From NCBI GenBank assembly GCA_905250115.1, contig CAJNOI010000040.1:186868-250867 (forward strand): a DNA stretch of 64,000 nt. Reading direction: 5' to 3'. Below, in pieces: positions 24,905 through 36,599 of this stretch (position 1 is the first letter of the stretch; the number at the start of each line of letters is the position of its first letter). A program made the position numbers and the translations under genes. The DNA is from Adineta steineri. Lineage: Eukaryota; Rotifera; Eurotatoria; Adinetida; Adinetidae. The notes under the pieces were generated by a model, which worked only from the letters and a program-made list of their open reading frames with translations, was not told the origin of the DNA and searched no databases.

Positions 24905-25652
24905 TTCTTCTGATAGATTTTGGTGTTTTTTTTTTTCTACAACTATATGATAACACAATGAAATAAAATCATCTCTCTTTCCATTTCGACAAATATCTCT
25001 CATCTTCTTATGTTTTTTTATTATTCACATATCAAAAAAAAAACGAGAAAGAGAAAAAAAAGAAGATCAACTTTGTTAGTTGAGAAAGAAGAACAACAAC
25101 AAAACCAAAAATGTTCATGGGAGAAAAAAAATGACAATGAAAGAAAAACAAACAAACAAAAACCAAAACCGACATCATACACACAGTTCTTTTTATTTAG
25201 TTTCTTTTTCTTCATGTAAAAAGGAACGAGAAAGAGCAAAGCACGCCACAAACAACAACGAAACACACACAAAACAAAAAGTAAAAAAAGAGAGAAGAAA
25301 ACAGAAAAGAACCGAGCGCATGTTCTCAATATATATTTATATATGTATGTGTGTGTGTGTGTGAGAGTGTGTGTGTGTATCTCAAATCTATATACATACG
25401 CACGCAGGTTCTATTTCCTAAGCAGAAAAATAAAATCGTTCCCGTTCTCAGCATGTAACAAGTTTTATTTTCTTATATGTGTGTGTTGATGATATAGTAA
25501 GACGAACAAACGAACGGACACATATACACGAGCAAAAACATAGAGAAAAATGTATGTTTGAACGGAGGTTAATAGTGTGTATCAAAGATAGACGTAAAAA
25601 AGACAGAAGAGGATAAACGCAAAAAAAAATACATGTACAAAGAAAATATTCA
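24905..25652. other. Low-complexity gap between AATF and CBP genes
   Basis: Strongly strand-asymmetric: long A/G-rich runs on the plus strand from ~25,025 to 25,320, then a GT dinucleotide tract. Long open frames on both strands here are Lys/Arg-rich or Phe/Leu-rich artefacts of the composition. It should hold the CBP 3' UTR and perhaps the AATF promoter. Confidence 0.55.
25345..25378 (+). repeat. (TG)n microsatellite
   Basis: Interrupted TG/GA dinucleotide tract, TGTGTGTGTGTGTGTGAGAG then TGTGTGTGTGTAT. Confidence 0.9.
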
Positions 25653-28600
25653 TTAGCGTGGAGATGGATCTTGTGGTTGTTGTTGTTGAGATGAAAATTG
25701 AGATGGTCTTGTTAATGTTACATTTAATGGTATTCGTGTTAGATTTGGTGTTGAACCTGTTCGTGCCAAATAAGTTGGTGGCGGCGGTGTTGAAGAATTT
25801 GCTCTTAATGGTGCTAGTAGTGTATGTGATGTTGGATGATTTGATCCTTGTTGTTGAATTATAGTTGGATGTCGAGGACGTGTTGCCGTAGTATAATTAG
25901 GAGGTTGATTCAATTGTGATTGTGAGACTGACGTATGCCATTGTTGTGGTTGATTTGCTTGTTGAATAAATGTTGTGGTTGTTGTTGTTGCTGATGATGA
26001 TGGCAAACGATTTACAGGAGTTTTATTCATTAGTGATTGATAGATTAGTTGTTTGGAATCATTGATATCTGAACGTTGTTGTTGTTGTTGTTGATCATCT
26101 ATAGATGGATCTTGTTTAACACGTCCAATTAATACACTTAATTGATTGGATGTTTGTTGTATTGGTTTACCAGTATTTGGTTTTTGTGCTACTGTTATAA
26201 ATGTTTGATTTGGCCATACACCTTGTTGTGGTGCACGGATTAATGTGACTGGTGCTGGTTTACCAGATGAATCAAACGAATTCGATGGTATAGATGTGCT
26301 AGTTGATACTAAAATTTATCATAATTAATCATGTGAAAACATTAATGACATTATAAATCTTATTATTTAATTTAAAAGAATATCTTACCTGGTTGTGACT
26401 GTTGTTGCGTTTGCTGTGATGTTTGCATTGTGTTCGTTCTTTGTTGCATCATAGCTTGCATACGACGTCTATCTGTTTGCAAGCTAGTTGCACGTTGTTT
26501 TTGTATTTTAGTTTTTAAATTCGTACAAAATGGTACTTGACAATTTTGTTCCATACAACTTTTCGCATGATACCAACAAAGAAATATAACTTGTTTGCAT
26601 ATATTACATTGACTATTTTTTCCTTTGCATTCTTTTGTATGTTGTATAACACGTTTATAACGTGAACAACTACGATTAAGACAATTAGCATTACGACAAT
26701 TAACAGCATGTAATAATGCTTCAATACAACGTTGCATCGATTGTTGTCGCTGTAATTGTGGACTTGCTAAAGATTTATCATTACTATTTAATGCATTATG
26801 ATCACCATCATGACTAACATCAACTATAGATGGTACTGAACGTTCCATTTTATGTTCATGTCGCGGTTCAGTATTATAACATTTCGAACATAAATCAAAA
26901 TCATCACATACTGTACAATGATAACGTACGTCACATTGTTGACGGCATGTATTACAATTATAAGTAAATTTATCTGTTGTGGATGTATGTAATTCATATA
27001 ATAATGCCAGAGTAGAAAATTTTGCACGACGTAACGAAGAAAATTCATAATGTTTATCACGAGCAAAATTTAGAAAAGCATCACGTGTATCCATTAAATC
27101 ACATTGAATTAAAACATCAGTATCATTTACAGCTGGACATGATGCAATAGGATTACGTAAACGAATAACAAAGAATGCCTAAAAATAATTTTTATATATT
27201 TTAATATTAAAAATAAACGAATTTACTTCTTTATGTTTTTCCATTGTAGAAAATATTTTTGACAATAAATCCGTACAATTTGACATTTGTTTCTTTGCCA
27301 CTTTTCTTTGACTAGCTGTTGTTTTCTTCAAATTTTTCTTCTTATGCGTATTAGCAGATTTACGTTTATCCGACATCTAAAATTTGAAAAAAATATTTAA
27401 CAATTAAATTTCTTGTTTTATTTCATTTACATCTGTTGGATCTTCAGGTTCGATAGGATCATCAAAACCTCCATCATCTATCGCTCTTGCTGCTTCCATT
27501 TCTTGTTTCCTTCGATCTTCTTCTTCTTGATCAAGTTCTAAATATAATTATATTTAATTCAATTTATATAATACAAATATTAATAATTTACCTTTAATAC
27601 TTTCTTCTATAATATTCGACCAAAAATCACCTTCAAAATATGGAATATTCAATGCATTTTGTACTTGATTATCTTGACAATCTTTCATAATATCCTAAAG
27701 AGAAAATCAATAATCATTCAAAAATGTCTTCTTAAAAATTTTTCATACTTTATAATCAATAACAACGCGTTCTAAAATTGCTCTATCTAACATTTTTTTA
27801 TACCAATCTTGTAAACGCTTTGGTTTTGGTACACGTTGTTCATAGGGATGACAATGAAATATATAATCATCTCCTTCACTTGGTGGACAAGCCCATATAT
27901 GTGCATATACATAACCAAGTTTTTTTGCATAATCCAAATATCCAATTAATATTTCATGATAAACATCTGTACGATATTGTTTCGGTCGAAAAAAATGTAC
28001 TGAATCCAAATATGATACATAAACACGTCGAGTATTTGGTGCATGACAACGGCCATCATATTCTTGTACATGCATACCAAATAAGACTACATCAGCACCT
28101 TCAATTTCTTGAAATGCAAATACAGCTTTTGTTCGATATGGATAACCGTCTGGTACTTGATTTTGATAATATTTTTTTAAACGTGGTTTTACTTCACATA
28201 CTTTATCACTCGCAGCTAATATACGTATTGATACACGGCCAGTTTGACAACCTTCATTGCGTAAAAAATCATTAACACGTTTTTCTAATACGCGTGCTAA
28301 ATCTGTTTCAATTAATTTAAACGATGTAAAACGATTATCTTTACGTTTTATATTATAATCAGTTATACATGTTTTACATATGAAACCTTCTGGCCATATT
28401 TGATCTATATGTAATGCACATACTTGATGCCAACGACGTGTACAAACAATACAATCAACTATGGCTTCTGGTTCTTGAATATCATTTTTAGCTGCGATAA
28501 ATAAATTTTTTGGTAATTCAACTAATGTTTGAGCTGGATCATCACCGACATAGATTGATTCATTTTTAACTGAATCAAAACATTTTGAACAAAATGTATA

Positions 28601-30520
28601 TTTATCACCGGATAAATTAAAACGAGACGGTTCCGGATTGTTATAATAATAATAATTACCATCACGTGGAATTTGACAACATAGTTGATTACCATAACAA
28701 AACATGACTTGTGGTAAGTAAACATATTGACGACCACAACAATATCCTAATGCTTGCATTACAGAATCAATTGCATCCGAAAATACTTCAGAAAGCTAGA
28801 AATAGAAAAATTATAATTAAATATTTGATATTTTATAGCATAATAATATAAAATATTTACTTTTGTACACATTTTATAAACTTTAGTTGTTTTCTTATTG
28901 TAAAGCCAAGCATTATTGAACATTAACCAAGCATCATCACAAAATTGTAATGGATTTTTATATTGACCTTGTAATAATTTATTATGCATTGTTGATATAT
29001 CCATTGGATGTTTAATAAATGTTGGATAATCAAGTATATTCAATGCAACAGGATCAACAGGTTGACGAAATGGATGTGATTCTTCACAAGCAATCATTTT
29101 ATGTATAACTGGTTCAAGATTTGTACGTAATTCTTCAGATGTAAATTGTACTGGATGTTTAGGTAACTGTTTACTAGTTGAATCAATTTGTGGTAATTTA
29201 GGTTTAATATCTTCACTAATGGTTGCTTCAGATTTAATCATAACTGTTGAATGTAAAAGATCATTATTTATCGTTTCTTCTTTTTTAATCACTGAGTATG
29301 TCGATGACTAAATAAAAAGACAAAAACAATAAAATAGAAAATAGAAAAAAAATAAATAAGAAACAAACTTGAAAAGAATTTTTCGGTGACATTAATTCAG
29401 CTTTTATTTGATTTGTTGCATCGATCATATCAATATCATGTGGTTGAGTTGTAGTTGTTGGATCACCATTTAATAGATAATTTAAATTTTCATTTGGTGG
29501 TACGTTTGTTATTGTAAATGTTCCAGGTATCGAATTTGTTGTACCATTTAATTGTGTTCGATTAGAATTTGTTACTGTTGTTAATGGATGATGAAGTACA
29601 TTTTCAGGTAATGAAGATGATGATGATGATGATGCATAATCACTTGGAGGTGCTGTACGATTTGGTGGACCATGATCACCGGCCATTGCATCAATAGTTG
29701 AATGTATTTTACCATTATAATCATTTGTAGATGATATTTGTCCTGTTGTTGAAGATATTTGTGCTGCTAATTGCATATCTTGTAAACGTTTTTTCTCTCG
29801 ACGATCTTCTAATTCTTTTTGAATTTTATAAATTTTTTCAGCTAATTTATGAAAATATTCTTCTTGATTAGTTGCAACTTCAAATGTTTCATTTTCAACA
29901 CGTCGAGCATAATTAGCTAAATTAATAATACGTTTATCACGTACAGCTCCTGTATCAGTTATAGGTATAAGTGCAGTTATGATTTTTTGTACAAGATGAT
30001 TACGCATTTCGGCTGTAACACGTCTTTGCCAATCTTTATTTATTGGTCGTTCATTCGAATTTGATGTAGAATTTGTATTAAGATTAGTCGAAGATATTCC
30101 TGTTGAATTTGCTATCGTTGCTGTTGATAGTGTTGTTGCTGTTTGTTGATTTAATTTTGCTAATGCTGATGGTGCTTTGAGTGGTTGACAAATTGGACAT
30201 TGAGGATTATTACATTGTTTCCAATGTAAAATAATTTGTCGAGATGTAACACAATGTGGTACAGTACATGTTTTATGATCATTACATTTTGTCATATGTT
30301 GTAGAACCGTTTTCATTGTATTACAATGTGGTAATGCACAAGTATTTGGACGTGCTGTTTCGCCATTAATTGTTTGTTTCTCACGTTGTTGACATTTATG
30401 TGCATGTAATAGTAAAACAAGTTGTTTTTGAATAAATTGTTTTCGTTGAATTTCTGTATGTTGTGATGGATTATTAGTTGCTTGCTGAGATTGTTGAACA
30501 AGCATATTAGTTGACTGTTG

Positions 30521-30551
<31 letters not shown>

Positions 30552-31659
30552 TGCAGTTGTTGTTGTTGTTGAGTAGTTACAATATAATTTGTTGGTGTTT
30601 GATCCAACATTTGAGTCTAATAGAAAGAAATAATTAATAATTAAATAGATTCTTTGTACATACTCTTATTGGTATTGTACCATAGGATTGAACATTATTT
30701 TGTTGTTGCATATGAATTTGTTGTTGTTGCTGCTGCACCTGTTGTTGTTGAATTTGAAATTGATTTAATTGTTGTGATGTTATTGAAGGTAAAACAGTCG
30801 ATATTGTTTTATTTGTTTGAACTGTTGGTGTTTGTGTCACTGTTTGTTGAAAACCGAGCAATGTCGACTGTTGTTGTTGTTGAGAATTTGTAACAAATAC
30901 ATTATTATTATTTGGATCACTTGTCTAAACAAGATAAAAAGAAGTTATTTGTGACTATCTCGATTTTATTTTCCTTACTTTAACAATACTCATTTGTGGT
31001 ACATTTTGATTTATATTGATCATTCCTGTTGTATTGTATTGTTGTCGAATAATTGTTGATGGCATATTTGGTTGTTGTATTGTTGTTGGCATACGTTGAT
31101 ATAATGGTCGATTCAATCCACCTGATGAATTAATCATTTGTTGTGGAGTATAAATTGTTGATTGCTGTTGTTGTATACCATTTGATATAACATTTGATGG
31201 TCGAATAATTGTTGGTGTTGGTGCCATTGTTTGTATACGTTGTAGATTTGGTGTTTGATATGTTGATAATTGTGGTCGTGTTTGTGATATATAAGTAAGT
31301 CGAGGTTGTGTTTGTTGTTGTTGTTGATAAATAGTTGCTGATTGTTGTTGATTTAATATTGGACTTGAAGATGATGGTACTGTTGGTTGTATTGACACTG
31401 ATGTTTGTTGTTGGGTATTCTCAAGTGTATCATTGAAATCATTTCCAATATCGAATAGATCTTGAGTATTATTTGTATCGGGTGTATCATATTGTGAAAT
31501 CATTTTATAATCAAAATCTTAATTGAACAAAAAAAAAAAAGATTTATTGAACAAATAATTTTAAATTTTTTTTTTGCGTGTACCTGATTCGTTTGAATTT
31601 GTACCCGAACGAAACTTTTTTGTCGGCGGTTGTTGTACACCAACAAAGTCAGCCATCAT
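25653..31659 (-). CDS. CREBBP: CBP/p300 histone acetyltransferase
   Basis: Transcription coactivator and lysine acetyltransferase in the nucleus. It starts MMADFVGVQQPPTKKFRSG, and DLFDIGNDFNDTLENT matches the family N-terminus. Domains in order: TAZ1 (LLLHAHKCQ, CALPHCNTMKTVLQHMTKC), KIX (DWQRRVTAEMRNHLVQKI, NLANYARRVENETF), bromodomain (FRQPVDPVALNILDYPTFIK, DAWLMFNNAWLYNKKTTKVY), PHD-like (CIVCTRRWHQVCALH), HAT (NTRRVYVSYLDSVHFFRPKQ, GYLDYAKKLGYVYAHIWACP), ZZ (CNTCRQQCDVRYHCTVCDDF) and TAZ2 (CIEALLHAVNCRNANC, CWYHAKSC). The flanks are glutamine-rich. About eleven exons and ~1,800 residues, against ~2,400 in human. The nuclear-coactivator-binding domain expected after TAZ2 is not recognisable in the last exons. 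Stop at 25,653. Confidence 0.95.
30506..30576 (-). repeat. CAG/CAA repeat (poly-Gln) in CBP
   Basis: GCTGCTGCTGCTGCTGCTGC and flanking GTT units on the plus strand encode a run of about 13 glutamines plus a further short run, a few residues after the internal MLDQTPTNY. CAG purity in the middle suggests recent expansion. Confidence 0.9.
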
Positions 31660-33100
31660 CCATCGTTATATACAGATGTTTACTTTTTTCTTGTAAAACT
31701 ACTTCAATGATATAACAAACGCCGATAATCTATAGAGAATATATAGTTAGAATTTTTCATTGATGAAATTCATTAAAAATCTGAGAAAATTTAATTTAAT
31801 TTCTATTATAAACATATATTTATTATAAATCTTTATTCCGAACGTTCCCATACATACGCCCGATCGATCGAGCATGCATAACTTTCAGCACAAAGCGGAA
31901 GTACTAGCGACAACTGGCGGACAAATGGTCAACATGATTATCTGATTGGTAAGACGTTTTCTTTAATGCATTTATGTGTTAAAGAGAACATTTTTGAAAA
32001 GGATAGACATATTTTTATGATTGGATCAATTATTTACCTGTTAAAATGTTTTCTTGTTAAAACAGCTGATTTGAAAATTCGATTTATTTTAATTTACAAA
32101 ATAATATCCTAATAAAAAAATAGAAAAAATAATCATAAAAAATAATGACAGTGTTACCTGTATATCAATTGAGTATTTATCTATGTGCAGAACGTTTTAC
32201 TGGGTATTTTCCAACAAGTAAGATAAAATTGCTGCTTTTTTTTACGGAGGAAATTATATAGTATGTGTTGTTTAGTAAGAAATGATTTTGATTGAGTAGC
32301 ATAGAGGACACTAACTTATGTGACAAAATGTATGAGTAAGAATTTATTCAAACAAAGAAATTTGATTTTTATTGTAGCAAGAGTATTTATTTTGATTAAA
32401 AAAAATTTCTTAATATTAAATAAACGAAAGAAATGAAATTATTTTTCAACATTTTGTTTATGTTTGCAACCTTCGAATTTTATTGTAAATTATATTGAGT
32501 TTTTGCTAAAATATTTCTCAATAGTTATTTTTATTCTTTTATCATCATTATTCGCAATTTTTGATAATTTATCTCTTTTGTTTGTATTAATATATTTGTC
32601 TTATGAGCGGAAAATTTTTTCTTGAATAAAAGTCTCAATCTTCGCCAGTGGAATTCAGTAACATTACCTAACTGTCCATTATCTATGCTGTTCATTATTA
32701 ACTACTCGAAAAATGTGGTCACATTTAATTGCTAAACAATATGCCGTCTATTCTTCTGTTATAGAGTGAATATTTTCTGTACAGTTACTTCAACTCTATT
32801 TATTTTAAATATTTAGAGTTAAGAAAGATTAGATGTTCATAGAAAATACATCAAATTTTATTACATCTATCAAAAAATGAACCAAGGTAGTTAGATTGTT
32901 TGATCGATTTCTAAAGACTATTTATACACCAGAATATAATCTAATAATTATACAAGATAGCAATAGTTAACAAAATTATGTCATTACGAAAAAGAACATT
33001 CATGAGCAGCTAGAGAACATATTTACAATGATTACAAATTAATAAAGAGATATTTTATATTCTTTACAGATGATTAGAATGTTTCATGAGCTTTGGCAAA
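31660..33100. other. CBP upstream region and non-coding DNA
   Basis: The first ~250 bp should hold the CBP promoter; CGATCGATCGAGCATGC near 31,861 is a GC-richer palindromic patch in otherwise AT-rich DNA. Beyond that I see no gene, repeat or clear remnant up to ~33,100. Confidence 0.45.
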
Positions 33101-35560
33101 TTATGACGAATTCTAAATCGAAATTTTTCATATTGCCTTGAATTGATTACCATTCGGATCATTTTCACAAACGTTTTAGTAATCTTAATGATTGAAGTAC
33201 CAAAATCTATTTATCAAAGCCAATTATTGTAACATGATGTTCATGTAATGACTTTTTTCTACTTGTATATTGTCCAGATATTTCTAATTCAAGTATAGAC
33301 AATCGTCCTAATATACGATGTTGCTGTTGAAATGTTAAAAACACTATCTTGTGACGTTATTGTTTGTATTGAATATTCTTTATTTATTTCATCATCTCTT
33401 CCATATAGAGAAATTTTCAGGAAGAAACTTTGATTGACTTTTATTTAAATCATTTTGGTTGTTGACTAACAGCAGTTGATGTAAAATCGAACACAGTTAA
33501 TTTATCAATTACACTACTATCAAATAAATAGTAAGATGATAAATAACGTGGTGGAATAGATAAATGTTGTTGATTATCAGAATTTGATAATGTGAAAATT
33601 TTTTACTAAGAATATTTAATAATGTACACTTATCTTTTCTATAATAACGTTCGAGTTCAAGAGGAAATGTATATTTTCGATCAGAATCGATTAGATTTTT
33701 TCAGATATTCATGTGTTAATATTCAAAGAAATATGTAAACAGTTTCAAACGACTTTATGAATATTAAACTAATATTTCATAGAAATAAAAAATATTTGTG
33801 AAGATAATACCTGCATATACAAGAATTAAATCACAAAATTCAAAAAGATATGTAAATAGAAAATTAATGACTGCATTGATATGTTACAACATCTGTAAAA
33901 CAGTCCTTTCATATAATTCTTATCTCTTCTTACGATAACTAATAATGTTTAAGTCTTATTAAAATTTTAAAATGTTTTTATTATACCTTTGATATATTTG
34001 CATCAAAAATAAAAGCTTTATAAAGTTTTACTACTGTTTGTATACAAATTAAAACTAAAATAAGATAATTAAACAAACGTATTTAATTGATTTAATTATT
34101 TTTCCATCAATAAATTGTGCTTGAGCACGTTTTATAATATATTTAGTCAATACTTCTCCATACATTGTTGAACTAATTTTAATATTTAATATTTCTTTTC
34201 TCTTCTCCTTATTTTGACTATTTCACAAAATGTTTTTGTAATTGAAGAATTTAAACCAAAAACATCATGTTAATTTAATGTTGTATACATAGGACCAATA
34301 AGACGATATGTAGAAATTTTATTAATTAAAACTGATGTGATAATGTTAAATCAAGTTCAGTATTAACTTAATCAATAACAAATAATGACATTTATACATT
34401 TATTATAAAATTCTTTTAATGTACCTTTTCTAACTGATATTGAAGTTTTTAAATATAAATTTTTATAATGCATTTAAACGGTGTTCAAAAAGAAACGATG
34501 GATTTTTTCCAAAAAATATTGAATAAAAATAATTACGTAAATTTAATTTAACAATATAACGACTTATTAATAAAAGAATTTCATTTTCAAATATATGATC
34601 TTGATATTCTTGTGTACTTTTTATGAAGTTCTATACTTTTAAATGGAAAACAATCTGCTGTAAATGTATATGTAATATGCGACATTAATCAATAGTTTTT
34701 ATTTCTCCAATATTGTTTATATTAAAATGAGGTATTGTACTAAGCCAACTAGTTATTAGCTGTTTAATAAATTTAATAAATATATACTAATTGTTGACAT
34801 ACCAGAATATGATAAAACTTCATTTGACTAAATAAAAAACAAACAAAAAAAAATCTAAAATATTTTATTTGAAAGAATTTATTTACTTAAGTGTATAAAT
34901 AAATAATATAATTAAATAGAGCTTGTCAAGCACGTTAATTACCAATAGCTAAACAATATTTGCTTTGTCATAATCTTCTTCACGAATTATGATTTGCTAA
35001 AACATAGAAAAGAATAAATTGCTATCTAAAAGTAATGAAATATAATTTTAAAGTTTTTATTATCACATCGAGAAATTTGAGCTGATTAATTAGAATACAT
35101 CGATATGATATTTTCTCTGATGCATAAATGAAATTATATATTTTATAGCTGATTGTTCCTCTTTAAATATCGAACTTCTATATTAAAAAATTCTTTAAAT
35201 AAAAGTGTTATTATTTAAATCTCGATTCTAATAAATAAGAAATATCTTTCTGGCAAAACTGTTCTGACTATATAGTCGATGAAATAATAAAATAAGTTTC
35301 AATTATATTGATTAATAATCTAGAAGTTACTATCGATATAGGTTATTCAATTCTTTAAGATTAATTCAACAATTTTATTGAGTTGTTAAACTGACCTTGA
35401 AATAATGCACATGTATAACAATCCAATGAAGTTATAAATGTATCAAACTATTAATACCCAAGCGAACGTAAAAATTATTCATCCATATCGGTCAAACATG
35501 CTGCATTAGATAAATTTATTTTAATGTTTTTCTTCTTCTTATCCTCACTTGTTATACTTT
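33100..35560 (-). pseudogene. Decayed coding remnants of unrecognised gene(s)
   Basis: Short stretches on the minus strand look protein-like but are cut by stops and frame changes. Examples: LIDSDRKYTFPLELERYY (~33,650-33,710), RYLSSYYLFDSSVIDKLTVF (~33,500-33,560), HRILGRLSILELEISGQYTS (~33,270-33,330), STMYGEVLTKYIIKRAQAQF (~34,110-34,180), HIFENEILLLISRYIVKLNL (~34,530-34,600) and NLSNAACLTDMDE (~35,480-35,520). Their codon use resembles neighbouring exons. Spacing suggests an ancient multi-exon gene, perhaps for a large protein. I could not assign a family, and it may be more than one gene. Confidence 0.5.
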
Positions 35561-36254
35561 CAAATCTAAATAAAATCACAACTTTGTTTACAAGCAAAAA
35601 TTTTGTTTTCCTTTAACTATTTATAAAATAAATATTATATTCTACTATAATTTTTAATTTAAAATATTTTTGAATTGATCGAATACCTTTTTTATTTTAA
35701 ACAAAAAAAAAGTCTGAGGCTTCTTTCTTTTTTTTTCTTTCGTTCGAACACGTGTACCGTAGAGTAAGAAATGTATATATTAAGTAATGCTTGGTTGCTT
35801 TCATTATTAGCTTGCAACGGTGGACGTCCTTCGAAAACGAAGACATGTGCGATTGAGAACGATTGAAAGAGATTATAACACAATAATGATACACCATACA
35901 GAGTAAAAGAGAAACTGATTATTTTTGTTTTTCTTTATTTAATTTCTAGTTGAACACTGCAGAATAAATTCTTAAAAAGAAATATTGACTTTTCATAATT
36001 ATTGAAAAAACAATTTGAATGAGTTAATTTTATGAAAATTATTTGCTCTTCTGAGTAAGAAAGCTTAATATAAGTTTGAATTAAGATTTTACTTAATGGT
36101 GTCTATTAGTTATTTTGTCGAACCTTACACCATCACATTTAATGAAACTTATAATAAATTGAGTATGTGTTTTTGGGCTTAGACACACAATGAGACCTTG
36201 CTCATGCGTATTGGAAATGTTTGATATTATTTTCAGAAAGTAAAGAACAGTATA
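35561..36254. other. Non-coding gap
   Basis: AT-rich; no gene recognised. Short open frames near 35,700-35,890 overlap one another in different frames and look random. Confidence 0.45.
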
Positions 36255-36269
36255 TTTTCAAGGTTCATT

Positions 36270-36466
36270 TTTATTGAAATATATAATTATAATAAAGTCA
36301 AAAAAAATAAAAATAAAAAAAAGACGAGAGTAAATGGTGAGAAAGCAAAAACGAAAAGAAGATAGGACAAAAAAGCTAGCTAATTTATAATGTTTTTTTA
36401 CACCGATGATGCCTGATGGCGATGTCTGATTTTTGGTATGGAATTGTGTTTGTGCCATCATACATC
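36270..36466 (-). other. Possible terminal exon with AATAAA signal beyond the 93-bp array
   Basis: On the minus strand TTTTTGCTTTGTAG ends at 36,467 and is a good splice acceptor. One frame after it reads MYDGTNTIPYQKSDIAIRHH before a TAA at 36,385. Downstream AATAAA lies at 36,270-36,275. A 25-nt stretch at 36,585-36,609, bounded by TTTGAATAG and GTATGT, could be a preceding micro-exon. That it belongs to the signal-peptide gene at 42,437 is inference only. Confidence 0.3.
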
Positions 36467-36599
36467 CTACAAAGCAAAAACATTGAATATATTCAATATA
36501 AAAATAATTCGCAACAATAATCTCAAAGAAGAATGTATGACTGGTGAGATAAAATATCAGTAACAGTCTTTAAACACTACATACCTGGCTTATTTATAT

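Noticed and set aside
25021-25364. Long overlapping open frames on both strands
   Set aside because: They reflect the A/G-rich composition (Lys/Arg/Glu or Phe/Leu/Cys runs) and have no protein-like motif.
27778-28275. 165-codon plus-strand open frame opposite the CBP HAT exon
   Set aside because: It is the reverse complement of a highly conserved HAT exon and reads as His/Leu/Val-rich shadow sequence.
32000-36200. A retrotransposon or virus-derived element in the gene-poor block
   Set aside because: I saw no reverse transcriptase, integrase, capsid or protease-like motif and no long terminal repeats.
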